This document shows positions 26,068 through 34,558 of a stretch of 64,000 nt of DNA, in pieces (positions within the stretch are counted from its first letter, which is position 1; each line of letters begins with the position of its first letter). The stretch covers positions 248,001 to 312,000 of the forward strand of contig NZ_BJUL01000002.1 in assembly GCF_007989605.1 (NCBI RefSeq). Direction: 5' to 3'. The notes beneath the pieces were generated by a model, which made no database searches, was not told where the DNA came from, and was given only the letters and a program-made list of their open reading frames with translations. This DNA is from Vreelandella venusta (GTDB taxonomy: Bacteria; Pseudomonadota; Gammaproteobacteria; Pseudomonadales; Halomonadaceae). A program made the position numbers and the translations under genes.

Positions 26068-26096
26068 CATTTGATATTTCAGTGAGCTATCAAATG
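26068..26096. promoter_or_regulatory. operator of the Xre-RES operon
   Basis: CATTTGATA (26068-26076) and TATCAAATG (26088-26096) form a perfect 9-bp inverted repeat with an 11-nt spacer, immediately upstream of the antitoxin start. Position and symmetry suit autorepression by the antitoxin. Confidence 0.7.
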
Positions 26097-26164
26097 GTAT
26101 ACGCCTCGCCTGGTCAGGCGTCAAGTGAGAGGGGCAATAAGGAAGACATCGCCTCTAATCTCTA

Positions 26165-27085
26165 CTAGCGCAACGAACTTGGCGCTTCTGGTGTTTCGCG
26201 GGCGCGGCGGCGTTTCATGGACTGAGTAATCACGCCGTAGCGTGGGCCTGCTAAAAAGGCGAGGATTAGGAAAACGCCGGTCATTATCGCCATCATGCCG
26301 CCAATGGAGACATTGAAATACACGGCGAGGTAGTAGCCAGAAATACTTGAAGCGATCGAAATTAGCGCACCGATGATAAACATCATCCACAGCCGGTCGG
26401 TCAATAAATAGGCGGCGGAAGCGGGCACAATGGCAAAGGCGATAAACAGTACTGCCCCCACCGCATCAAAGGCCGCTACGGCGGTGGAGCTAGTTAGCAT
26501 TAGCAGCACATAGAAAAGAATCGAAGGCATAAAGCCGAACGTTTTGGCCAGCGCTGGATCGAAGGTGGCTAGTTTCAGCTCCTTATAAAAGAGCCCGATA
26601 AACGCGTAATTGATCAGTGTCATTACGCTCATCGATACCAGCGCCTTGGGGATGGGTAGACCGAAAATGTCGAGAGTATCCAACCAGACAAAGCCGATTT
26701 CACCGAGCAGCACAGTATGCGTGTCGATATGCACATCGTTGGCGTAGACATTAAGTAACAGCACGCCGATGGAGAACAGCGCGGGGAAAACCAGGCCGAT
26801 GGCGGCATCCTGCTTTACCCGCTTGGTGTTGGCCAGGGCCTCGGTAAGTAACACGGTTAATAGCCCGGTTAATGCGGCGCCTATTAGCTGCACCGGCCCG
26901 CTTTGCTGTTTGGTCAGCAGCCAGACAATCACTATGCCAAACACAATCGAGTGGCTAATCGCATCAGTGAGCATGCTGTTGCCGCGCAGCACCAGGAAGG
27001 TACCCACCGCTGAGGAGGCAATGCCAACCATGGCACCTACCAGAATAATGGGCAGCGCCGTGTTGGTTAGTAATTCAGCAATCAT
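26165..27085 (-). CDS. metal ABC transporter permease 2 (TroD/MntB family)
   Basis: ABC-3 family permease of 306 residues with about eight membrane segments. Family motifs: GSAVGTFLVLRGNSMLTDAISHSIVFG-type region near the N-terminus (seen as LVLRGNSMLTDAISH) and TFDPALAKTFGFMP in the middle, then a DAVGAVLFIAFAIVPASAAY segment. The start overlaps the preceding permease by 4 nt. Two permease genes in a row are typical of TroCD/SitCD manganese/iron systems, less of ZnuB zinc systems. Last gene of the operon. Confidence 0.88.
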   Translation of the reverse strand: MIAELLTNTALPIILVGAMVGIASSAVGTFLVLRGNSMLTDAISHSIVFGIVIVWLLTKQQSGPVQLIGAALTGLLTVLLTEALANTKRVKQDAAIGLVFPALFSIGVLLLNVYANDVHIDTHTVLLGEIGFVWLDTLDIFGLPIPKALVSMSVMTLINYAFIGLFYKELKLATFDPALAKTFGFMPSILFYVLLMLTSSTAVAAFDAVGAVLFIAFAIVPASAAYLLTDRLWMMFIIGALISIASSISGYYLAVYFNVSIGGMMAIMTGVFLILAFLAGPRYGVITQSMKRRRARETPEAPSSLR

Positions 27086-28176
27086 GTCACGACCTCTTCA
27101 AAGGTGGCGACCACCTGTTTCGCTGCCTTTTCTCCCAGCGATGTTAGCGCCCATCCGGCGCCGCCGTCAGAGGAGCGTATAAGGTAGCCTTGGCGCTTAA
27201 GTTTACTCAGCACCATGCGTGCACCAAATGTTGCACGGTAGTGTCGGGAGGCGTCGGGGTGCTTGTAAAGCGTGTAGAGTAACTGCTGCTTCTGCAACGC
27301 TTCTTTTTGGCGATAATGCTTGATGAAGCCCCACAGCAGGCCACGTCCGGGAGCAAGCGCCAGCGAGATGATGACAATAACCGTTGCGGTGAGAATCACC
27401 AGCGGACCGGTTGCCAGACCACGGGACAAGGTACTGATGGTTGCTCCCGAGACCCCACTGACAACACCGATGCCAGCGGCAATAACCAGCATCCCCCCCA
27501 AGTGACGACTCCACTGCCGGGCCGCAGCGGCTGGCGCCACGATCATGGCGGCCATTAGTATCACGCCAACCATTTGTAAGCCGACCACCACGGCGAGCGC
27601 CACCATAGCGGTAAGCGCGGCTTCGATGGCGTTGACAGGCATGCCGAGCGAGCGGGCGTACTGCCCATCAAAAGTGACCAGCTTGGCTTGTTTCCAGAAG
27701 ATGGCGAGCAGAGTGAGAGTGACAAGGGTGATGCTGCCCATTACCCACAGATCCGAGCGTAGCGTAGCGGCGGCCTGGCCGAACAAAAAGGCTTCTAGCC
27801 CCCCTTGGGAGGCGTTGTTGGTACCCTGGATATAGGTCAGTAACACGATGCCAATAGCAAAGAAAATGCTTAGGCAAATGCCGAGGGCGGCATCGGTTTT
27901 CAAGCGGCTTTTGCGGGTCAGCAGCAGCATCGTTAGCGCGGCTAACGAGCCAGTGGCCAATGAGCCAATGATAACGCCGCCCATATCCCGACTGCCGGTG
28001 ATGATAAAGCTTAAACACACGCCGGGCAGCGCCGCGTGGGAGATGGCGTCACCGAGCAGGCTCTGGCGGCGTAACACCGCAAAGCAGCCCAGTGGGCCGC
28101 TGATCAGCCCCAGTAGCGAGGCACCAATCACCACGTTTTGAAAGGTGTAATCAGAAAGAAGGTCAAGCCACTGCAT
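27082..28176 (-). CDS. metal ABC transporter permease 1 with C-terminal winged-helix extension (TroC-like)
   Basis: ABC-3 permease of 364 residues. The first 290 residues are the membrane part (VLRRQSLLGDAISHAALPGVCL, TFDGQYARSLGMP). The last about 70 are soluble: a basic stretch (YKHPDASRHYR), then ARMVLSKLKRQGYLIRSS and WALTSLGEKAAKQVV, which read like a winged helix of the DtxR/MarR kind. TroC-type permeases with such tails exist; what the tail does is not known to me. The start lies 3 nt after the ATPase gene with AAGGTG as Shine-Dalgarno. Partner of the following permease. Confidence 0.88.
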   Translation of the reverse strand: MQWLDLLSDYTFQNVVIGASLLGLISGPLGCFAVLRRQSLLGDAISHAALPGVCLSFIITGSRDMGGVIIGSLATGSLAALTMLLLTRKSRLKTDAALGICLSIFFAIGIVLLTYIQGTNNASQGGLEAFLFGQAAATLRSDLWVMGSITLVTLTLLAIFWKQAKLVTFDGQYARSLGMPVNAIEAALTAMVALAVVVGLQMVGVILMAAMIVAPAAAARQWSRHLGGMLVIAAGIGVVSGVSGATISTLSRGLATGPLVILTATVIVIISLALAPGRGLLWGFIKHYRQKEALQKQQLLYTLYKHPDASRHYRATFGARMVLSKLKRQGYLIRSSDGGAGWALTSLGEKAAKQVVATFEEVVT

Positions 28177-28179
28177 GAG

Positions 28180-28962
28180 TTATTTCACCTTCGAAGCAGT
28201 GAACATCAGGGCGTCGCTATCGTTCAACAGGGCAATCTGGCCACCGTACGCCTGACGCAGATAGTCAATATTAAACACCTCTTCAGCCTTGCCGCTGGCA
28301 ATCACGCGGACGTTAAGCAGCAACAGCCAGTCGAAGTAATTACGTACGGTTTGCAGGTCATGGTGGACAACAATCAGCGTTTTACCCGCATCACGTAGGC
28401 GGCGCAGAATGTCGATAATGGCTCGCTCGGTGGTGGCATCAACCCCGGCCATGGGTTCGTCGAGAAAGTACACATCGGCCTGTTGCACCAGTGCGCGGGC
28501 CAGAAACACTCGCTGCTGCTGGCCGCCGGAAAGCTGGCTGATCTGGCGGTCAGCGTAGGCGCTCATTCCCACCATTTCCAGGGCTTCCAGTGACTCGTTA
28601 CGCTCTTTACGCCCTGGGCGCCGGAGCCAACCCAGGCGACCGTAAAGCCCCATGGTGACCACATCCAGCGCGGTGGTCGGGAAGTCCCAATCGACGCTGG
28701 AGCGCTGCGGCACATAGCCAACGCGCCTGCGCTGTGAGGCGTAGGGGCGGCCATGCACCATGACCTCGCCGGAAAGCGATGGTACAAGCTCCAGCAGGCT
28801 CTTGATTAGCGTGCTCTTACCCGCCCCGTTAGGGCCGACAATGCCTGCCATCACGCCGGTAGGAATCTCCAGGTTAATATCCCAGAGAACGGGCTGATTA
28901 TGATAGCTGACGGTCAGGTTCTGAATGCTGAGCGCCGTGTCGGTTGTTGCGGGTGTCGCCAT
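28180..28962 (-). CDS. metal ABC transporter ATP-binding protein (TroB/MntA-type)
   Basis: ATPase of 260 residues. Walker A GPNGAGKST, signature LSGGQQQRVFLARAL, Walker B VYFLDEPMAGVD and H-loop VVHHDL. The segment RRRVGYVPQRSSVDWDFPTT is typical of manganese/zinc ABC-3 ATPases. Second gene of the four-gene operon, 23 nt after the binding-protein gene. Confidence 0.92.
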   Translation of the reverse strand: MATPATTDTALSIQNLTVSYHNQPVLWDINLEIPTGVMAGIVGPNGAGKSTLIKSLLELVPSLSGEVMVHGRPYASQRRRVGYVPQRSSVDWDFPTTALDVVTMGLYGRLGWLRRPGRKERNESLEALEMVGMSAYADRQISQLSGGQQQRVFLARALVQQADVYFLDEPMAGVDATTERAIIDILRRLRDAGKTLIVVHHDLQTVRNYFDWLLLLNVRVIASGKAEEVFNIDYLRQAYGGQIALLNDSDALMFTASKVK

Positions 28963-28985
28963 TGTTGCAGTGCCTTATTGAATGA

Positions 28986-29954
28986 TTAGTGAGCGAGCTT
29001 CCACTCGGTAGCCCAATCGTTCATTTCTTCGGGAAGCGGTGCCAGGGTACCGCCAAGCGCTTCGACAATATGCTGGGTGTTGCGGTAGATCATGCCCATA
29101 TAAGTGCCATCGACCGTGTCCGGGTCGCCCATGGCATCGGAGTAGAGTTCACCGCCAATTTCGACAACCTGGCCCCGCTGTTGGGCGGCATCAATGACGG
29201 CTTGAACCGTGCGCGGGTTAATGGTGCTCTCGATGAAAAGGGCCGGAACCGCGCGATCCACCACAATATCTGTCATGTTGCGAATATCAGCAATACCCGT
29301 TTCCGTTTCTGTGCTAATGCCCTGTATGCCTTCCACGTCGATATCGTAGGCGCGGCCAAAGTAACCAAAGGCATCGTGAGCGGTGACCAAAATGCGTTGC
29401 TCATCGGGAATGCTGGCGATACTGTCTGTTACCCATTCGTGTAGGGCAAGCAGTTGAGTCTGATAACGCTCGGTATTGGCATCAAACGTCGCGGCGCAGT
29501 CGGGGCGCGCTTCACTCAGCGCAGTATTGAGCGTGGGCAGTGTTTGTGCCCATAAAGAAACGTCCATCCACAGATGAGGATCGATGCCGTACACATCCTG
29601 TGAGGTAATCAATGATGCGGGGTCAATCGAGGCAGGGGCGACGGCAAGCGTAGGTGTGCGCTCGGAGAACCTTTCCAGTACGTCGCCTAGCTGGCCTTCC
29701 AGCGAATAGCCTGAGTAGAAAATCTGTTCTGCGTTTCGCAGTGTTGCCACATCGCTAGCGCTTGCCTGATACAAATGGGGATCTACGCCTGGGCCCATCA
29801 TGGCTTCCACATTAACGCATTCGCCGCCGACTTCCTGCGCCACATCGGCAATCATCCCAATCGTTGCCACCACGTTTAAGGGCGTCTCATCGGCAGTTGC
29901 CAACGCACTTAAAGGCAGCGTTGTTAATAGGATCACTGCATGCTTTGTTGCCAT
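28986..29954 (-). CDS. metal-binding protein of the Mn/Zn ABC transporter (TroA family)
   Basis: Cluster A-I receptor of 322 residues with signal peptide (cleavage about residue 20). Candidate metal ligands: His60 (DPHLYQ), His127 (DPHLWMD), His193 (TAHDAFGYF) and Asp273 (YSDAMG), the His-His-His-Asp set of TroA rather than the Glu-containing set of PsaA. It lacks the long His-rich loop of ZnuA, which argues against a dedicated zinc protein. First gene of the operon; the MntR-like box upstream favours manganese. Start ATG with GAGCTT upstream. Confidence 0.9.
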   Translation of the reverse strand: MATKHAVILLTTLPLSALATADETPLNVVATIGMIADVAQEVGGECVNVEAMMGPGVDPHLYQASASDVATLRNAEQIFYSGYSLEGQLGDVLERFSERTPTLAVAPASIDPASLITSQDVYGIDPHLWMDVSLWAQTLPTLNTALSEARPDCAATFDANTERYQTQLLALHEWVTDSIASIPDEQRILVTAHDAFGYFGRAYDIDVEGIQGISTETETGIADIRNMTDIVVDRAVPALFIESTINPRTVQAVIDAAQQRGQVVEIGGELYSDAMGDPDTVDGTYMGMIYRNTQHIVEALGGTLAPLPEEMNDWATEWKLAH

Positions 29955-30034
29955 TATTAAGCTCCAGACTCTACATGGGATAGAGGATGATTAAAGCAGC
30001 GTTGCTTCGTGCAAGTTTATTTCTTTTTGGAAAA

Positions 30035-30056
30035 AAGTATAGCCTTGGCTAAGTTT
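30035..30056 (-). promoter_or_regulatory. MntR-like operator upstream of the metal ABC operon
   Basis: A 22-nt imperfect palindrome centred on ATAGC-CTTG-GCTAA, flanked by AAGT and GTTT. Aligned to the enterobacterial MntR box (AAACATAGC-N4-GCTATGTTT) 15 of 18 defined bases agree. It lies about 80 nt upstream of the TroA-type start. Confidence 0.65.
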
Positions 30057-30151
30057 GTGGCGCAATTAACCCAATGTCAAGCGGATAAACGGCGTTGAAA
30101 TGAGCTGAGAGGTGAGCCTGGGTGATGGCGGGAATAAACATCAGGCGCATG

Positions 30152-30187
30152 GGAAAATGGTGCATTGGTGGAAAGGCACCATTTTCC
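30152..30187. repeat. 12-bp perfect inverted repeat
   Basis: GGAAAATGGTGC (30152-30163) and GCACCATTTTCC (30176-30187) with a 12-nt spacer, 60 nt beyond the PepSY gene stop and about 200 nt upstream of the TroA-type gene. It may terminate the copper operon transcript or be an operator. Nothing else stands out between 29955 and 30246 beyond this and the MntR-like box. Confidence 0.7.
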
Positions 30188-30246
30188 TAGCTCCTCATAA
30201 ATTAGCGCATAGGATTGATGATAAGGAACGATTTGTTGAGCAAGGC

Positions 30247-31617
30247 TTAGGCAGTTTGACTCGCTAAACGGCGTTCCTGTAAGCGTTGAACGACAAACCA
30301 GTCAACGATAAGCATAAAGATCAAGGAAGCGCCGACGAGCGGAAAAATAACTCCCCCGATCACCAGCATGACAGTTAGGCCACGAAACACCCGTTTATCG
30401 CTCGGTAGTGGTGGGACTCCCATCGCGCCTGAGGGGCGTCGCTTCCACCACATCACCGCTGCTGACACTGCCAGCAGAATAATGGCTAGGCAGACCGCCA
30501 AGAACAAGAGTTGATTGAATAATCCAAACTGCTGACCCATATGCACGTTAATACCAAATTCCAACCAGCGGCCCAAGGGTCCATAGTCGGCATAGCTCAT
30601 GTCGATCAAGCGCTCGCCAGTGTACTGATCAAGGTGGACCACGCGCTGTTGGCTAAGGTCATTGGGATAGACCGAGCCGGTGTACACACCGGTTGCCGTA
30701 GTCGGCAGGCTGACGGCATAGCCATGATGTAATCCCAGTTCATTGAAAATGGCGACAGCACCGTCAAGGCCGATGCTCTCTGCCTGACCTGGCTGCTGTG
30801 AGGATTCTGGGAGCTGTGCCTGTTCGAGTGACCAATTGGTTGGGCTTTGCTCGTTTAAACGTGCCTCCGACATGGGCACTTCAACGCGCACACCGGCGGG
30901 GTAGCCAAAATTGTTACCGTTGGCCCACTGGTTAACCTGCCCGCCCCACACGCCTGACCAGGGCATGCCCGTGATCGCTAGAAAGACGATAAAGGCGCCG
31001 ACAAATAGCCCGGTAACCGCATGCAAATCGCGCCAGAATACCCGGCTTTTCGGCTTGCCACGTACGCTAACCACGCCGCCTGCGCCTTTACGCCGTGGCC
31101 ACCACAGGTAGATGCCGGTGAGCACCAGTAGAATTGACCAGCCGCCAGCTATTTCAATCAGTTTGCGCGCCGTTGGGCCAAAGTATTTCAAACTGTGTAA
31201 ATAGCGAACGGTCCACATGACTGTACCGCGGTCATCCAGTGCTCCCAGTACATTAGCCGTGTAAGGGTTAACGTAAACCGCTAATCGCTCGCCCTCCGCT
31301 GTGTTAACCGTGATCTCCGCGGAGCTATCCGGCGTCGCGGGGTCGGTGAATTTTACGGCGGTGCCGGGATGAGCCGTCAGCGCTGCACTTACCAGTGCAG
31401 AGGGAGGCAGCGTGGCCTCTTGAACGGCCACGCGCTTAACATCAGCGTATATCAGCGCGTCCAGTTCGTCTTTGAATAAATACAGCCCGCCAGTGATCGC
31501 CAGACTAATCATAAACGGCAGCACCAAAAGGCCAGCGTAAAAATGCCAGCGCCAAACGGCGCGATAAAGATCGAAGGTTTTGCGCTTACCTTCTTGTGAG
31601 GGGGACGCGGTCGTCAT
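30247..31617 (-). CDS. PepSY-associated membrane protein next to the copper receptor
   Basis: Inner-membrane protein of 456 residues of the PepSY_TM family. Start ATG 31617 follows GGAGAC; the longer frame adds 25 residues. A first helix (WRWHFYAGLLVLPFMISLAITG) with family His residues is followed by PepSY periplasmic repeats, the helix pair around FWRDLHAVTGLFVGAFIVFLAITG, and a C-terminal helix bundle containing NVHMGQQFG. Conserved His residues suggest haem or metal redox; relatives act as ferrisiderophore reductases. Here the partner is a copper-type TonB receptor 84 nt upstream, so a role in reducing or passing on copper is plausible but unproven. Confidence 0.8.
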   Translation of the reverse strand: MTTASPSQEGKRKTFDLYRAVWRWHFYAGLLVLPFMISLAITGGLYLFKDELDALIYADVKRVAVQEATLPPSALVSAALTAHPGTAVKFTDPATPDSSAEITVNTAEGERLAVYVNPYTANVLGALDDRGTVMWTVRYLHSLKYFGPTARKLIEIAGGWSILLVLTGIYLWWPRRKGAGGVVSVRGKPKSRVFWRDLHAVTGLFVGAFIVFLAITGMPWSGVWGGQVNQWANGNNFGYPAGVRVEVPMSEARLNEQSPTNWSLEQAQLPESSQQPGQAESIGLDGAVAIFNELGLHHGYAVSLPTTATGVYTGSVYPNDLSQQRVVHLDQYTGERLIDMSYADYGPLGRWLEFGINVHMGQQFGLFNQLLFLAVCLAIILLAVSAAVMWWKRRPSGAMGVPPLPSDKRVFRGLTVMLVIGGVIFPLVGASLIFMLIVDWFVVQRLQERRLASQTA

Positions 31618-31701
31618 GTAGTGTCTCCAGACCACCAGGCAACGAGCCTGCTGGTTTAATGAGTCAGGGGAAACAGGTGCTCTACTGAGCACCTGAGTGA
31701 A

Positions 31702-33855
31702 TCAGAAGCTGAAGTCGGCCCGTGCCCACACCATCCGGCCAGGCTCGTTAATACCGCGATCCAGATCAGCGGGGTAGCCAAAAGCGGCGTTACCCGCTAG
31801 GTTCAGGTGCTCGGTGTAAGTGGTGTCGAAAACGTTATCCACACCCACACTCAAGGTTAGGTGGTTGCTTGCGTGATACGCGCCATTAAGCGAGAACACC
31901 CCGAAACCTGAGGATGATTCCAGGTCTTGGCCGACGACATTGCCTTTTTCGAGCGCAGTGCGGTTTTGTGCCGCGACGCCACGCCATAGGCCGCCCACGG
32001 AGTAAGCGTCGCGTGCATAGGTCAAGCCAACATTAGCTTCCAGCGGTGGGATTTGAGGTAAGGCTTCATTGTCGTCGGCATTACGTCCCCAGGCATAGGC
32101 CAGGGATGCATTGCCCACCCAGTTGTCGGTTATTTGATAGCTGGCGCCCACTTCGGCACCTGCAATCTGGGCATCAATGTTATCGATTTGAGTAGTGCCC
32201 ATGCCCGCTGTGTTGTAATCAAACAGAATAAAATCGTTTACATATCCTGCATATCCGGACACCCACGCGCTCAAGCGCTGGTCGTTGTACTGAGCACCGA
32301 TATCCAACTGGGTGGTTTTTTCGGCTTGAACGCCATCGAAGGCATTCAAGCTGCCGGCCGGGCCTGCTTTGTTGGAGCTTAGCTCCCAATAGTCAGGAAA
32401 GCGTTCCACATGCCCAACACCGGCATACCAAGTGATTGGTGCTGAGGCTAAATCTTGCTCGTAGCGGACAAAGGCACTGGGCAGAGTGTCACGGCGGGTA
32501 AGGCCTGCGGTAGCCGTATCCAGGCTCTCGTCACTGACGCGATAGCGGTCTACCCGGGCACCACCAATCAGGCGGTCACGTTCACCTATATACCGGGTGA
32601 CCTCGCTGAAGGCGCCGAACTGGGTCTGCTCGTAATCGGGTTGCCAGCGCTCTCCATCCAGGTTGCGGTGTACCTGATGTTCAACGTCGACGCCAGCGAT
32701 CCAGGTGGTGTTTTCCCACTCCCAGGTGGACGCAGCGCGCGCACTTCGAGTACGGCGATCAACCCGCATGGCCATGCCGTTACTCATATCCATGCCGCCG
32801 CCCATGTCCATGCCATCGTCCATGTCCATGCCGCCGCCCATGTCCATGCCGCCGCCCATATCCATACCGCCACCCATGCTCATGCTGCCCGGTGAACGAA
32901 GGGTAAAGTTATCCATAATATGGTCGGCGTAGGCATAGTTGGCCTGCATTTCAAGACGTTTCCAGTGCTCGCCTAAATTCTCGCGCTGAAAACGTATGCC
33001 CACGGTTTCGCGCAGAAACTTACTGCCATCCATGCCCCGTCCGGCATAGCGCGCTTCGCCGTCTCCTCGGCCAGCGGTGACTTCAAGCCAAGTGTCGTCG
33101 TCGGGTGTCCAGCCTATGGCCACGTCGCCGTTCCATTTATCCCACTGAGAGGGCACAGCGTTGCCGTCGCCATCTTTATAGTCGTTGGCCTCTGATTGGT
33201 TGCCAGTAATGCGCAGATAGCCTGTTTGATTACCCACTGCGGCATCAATGCGGCGATCAAAGCGACCATAGGTGCCCAGCATGACGCTGCCATCTACACG
33301 TGCGCCCGGTTCATGGAACTCTTCTGGGCCGCGGTCAAAGCGCACCGTTGCCGCTGAGGCACCTGGCCCCCATAGCACCGACTGTGGCCCTTTGGTGACG
33401 GTGAGGCTGTCGTAATTTTCAGGTGAAATATAAGACGTCGGCGCATCCATGCGCGCCGGGCAGGCGCCTAGCATTTGGCTGCCATTGGTCAGCACCCGTA
33501 GACGCGAGCCAAACATGCCACGGAAAACCGGGTCACCGTTGGTGCCGCCGTTACGAATGGCAGAGAACCCCGGAATGGTCTGAAGGTAGTCGGCACCGTC
33601 GCTGGCAGGGGCCGGTTGGCGCGGTATGCGTGGGTCAGTTTCCACCGTAAGTGGCGAGCTTAGCGGTACAGCGGTGACGACCATGGTGTTGAGCGCATGA
33701 TGATGGTCGTGGTGAGCGGCAGGCGACTGTGCCCATGTGCTTTGAACAGCCACGCTCGATGCCGCGGCGATGCTTAATGTTAGTGCGTGTCGTTGAAAAC
33801 GGTTTTTTAAACGGGCAGGCGTAACGACGCCATGCCCAGTAGCTAGATGCGACAT
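31702..33855 (-). CDS. TonB-dependent copper receptor (OprC/NosA family)
   Basis: Outer-membrane receptor of 717 residues. Signal peptide to about residue 42, then a mature N-terminus with HHDHHH (48-53), a plug domain (ADYLQTIPGFSAIRNGG, LTVTKGPQSVLWGPG) and a 22-strand barrel ending in ARADFSF. The plug has GACPARMD with Cys132 and Met136, matching the Cys-x3-Met copper site described for Pseudomonas OprC. An extracellular loop at residues 325-363 is a Met-rich tandem repeat of MGGGMD type. Shine-Dalgarno AAGGGA is good. It imports copper, or possibly copper-loaded chelates; operon partners are DUF2946 and PepSY proteins. Confidence 0.92.
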   Translation of the reverse strand: MSHLATGHGVVTPARLKNRFQRHALTLSIAAASSVAVQSTWAQSPAAHHDHHHALNTMVVTAVPLSSPLTVETDPRIPRQPAPASDGADYLQTIPGFSAIRNGGTNGDPVFRGMFGSRLRVLTNGSQMLGACPARMDAPTSYISPENYDSLTVTKGPQSVLWGPGASAATVRFDRGPEEFHEPGARVDGSVMLGTYGRFDRRIDAAVGNQTGYLRITGNQSEANDYKDGDGNAVPSQWDKWNGDVAIGWTPDDDTWLEVTAGRGDGEARYAGRGMDGSKFLRETVGIRFQRENLGEHWKRLEMQANYAYADHIMDNFTLRSPGSMSMGGGMDMGGGMDMGGGMDMDDGMDMGGGMDMSNGMAMRVDRRTRSARAASTWEWENTTWIAGVDVEHQVHRNLDGERWQPDYEQTQFGAFSEVTRYIGERDRLIGGARVDRYRVSDESLDTATAGLTRRDTLPSAFVRYEQDLASAPITWYAGVGHVERFPDYWELSSNKAGPAGSLNAFDGVQAEKTTQLDIGAQYNDQRLSAWVSGYAGYVNDFILFDYNTAGMGTTQIDNIDAQIAGAEVGASYQITDNWVGNASLAYAWGRNADDNEALPQIPPLEANVGLTYARDAYSVGGLWRGVAAQNRTALEKGNVVGQDLESSSGFGVFSLNGAYHASNHLTLSVGVDNVFDTTYTEHLNLAGNAAFGYPADLDRGINEPGRMVWARADFSF
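32767..32883 (-). repeat. 18-bp coding tandem repeat (Met-rich loop)
   Basis: Inside the copper receptor, DNA units of 18 bp encode MGGGMD-type hexapeptides, about six copies with two variants (MDDGMD, MSNGMA). Copy number is likely to vary between strains through slippage. Confidence 0.85.
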
Positions 33856-33888
33856 GATGATCCCTTTTTTTGATGTAGACAGCCACTC

Positions 33889-33908
33889 GCCTGAAGCGAG
33901 CTTCAGGC
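33889..33908. repeat. hairpin between DUF2946 gene and copper receptor gene
   Basis: GCCTGAAG-CGAG-CTTCAGGC, a perfect 8-bp stem with a 4-nt loop in the 75-nt intercistronic gap. It could lower or stabilise the receptor mRNA. Confidence 0.55.
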
Positions 33909-33930
33909 TGAAAGGGCTGACGATGTGGCG

Positions 33931-34386
33931 TTATACACGTCGCAAAAAGGGCGGAGCTCGCGTTAGCGCGTGGGGGTAGTTATCACAGGAGCGCATCGCC
34001 TGTGTCGGTTGCGTCAGCAGTTGCCCATGCGTGATAAACGCTTGCTGGCTGATCGCGGGAAGAACGGTTGGTGTCGTTGGAAACTGTTGCCAGACGGTGC
34101 AGTAGCCACATTGGTGAAACCAGTTGAATATCGGCTCTACCGCTTCAGCATGGCCTGAAGAGTGGTGATGTTGACTTGCTTGCGGGGCCGCGTGCTGATG
34201 ATGGTTTCCGTTCTGATGACTTGATGAATGGCTAGAGGAGTGGTCAGTGCCGTGGTTAGCGTGATGTTGCCCACCTGCTTGATACTGCGAAATTAGCGGC
34301 CCGCCCAGTAGGAAATGCATCGCCACAAACGCCATATAAAGCGCTATGCGATACCAAAGAGTCCCTACTGAACGTGATAAGTGCAT
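33931..34386 (-). CDS. DUF2946 family His-rich protein
   Basis: A 151-residue protein with one N-terminal hydrophobic helix (signal anchor), a His/Ser-rich stretch (about residues 39-80, with HHQHAAPQASQHHHSSGH) and a CGYC motif (FHQCGYCTVWQQF). These features define the DUF2946 family, commonly found beside copper-type TonB receptors. A metal-binding or metallochaperone role in the periplasm is inferred. First gene of the copper group; Shine-Dalgarno is weak (GAG). Confidence 0.75.
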   Translation of the reverse strand: MHLSRSVGTLWYRIALYMAFVAMHFLLGGPLISQYQAGGQHHANHGTDHSSSHSSSHQNGNHHQHAAPQASQHHHSSGHAEAVEPIFNWFHQCGYCTVWQQFPTTPTVLPAISQQAFITHGQLLTQPTQAMRSCDNYPHALTRAPPFLRRV

Positions 34387-34558
34387 TTACTCGATACGCT
34401 ATTTGGGCCGTGTTATGTTGTTTCATATAGAGTGCTTGGCAATTTTAGCTGAAATTTCCTTATGAAAATGTGAGGGCGGTGCGGTCAATTGACACGTAGG
34501 GGCTATTGGCGTCGGATAAAACGAGTGCTAAATCAATTCATAGCTCCGACGTTGTGTA

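Noticed and set aside
28986..29954. Receptor as ZnuA (zinc)
   Set aside because: No long His-rich loop, two permeases instead of one, and an MntR-like rather than Zur-like site upstream.
32767..32883. Short regularly spaced repeats that could suggest a CRISPR-like or VNTR non-coding array
   Set aside because: The 18-bp units stay in frame and encode the Met-rich loop of the copper receptor; no unique spacers.
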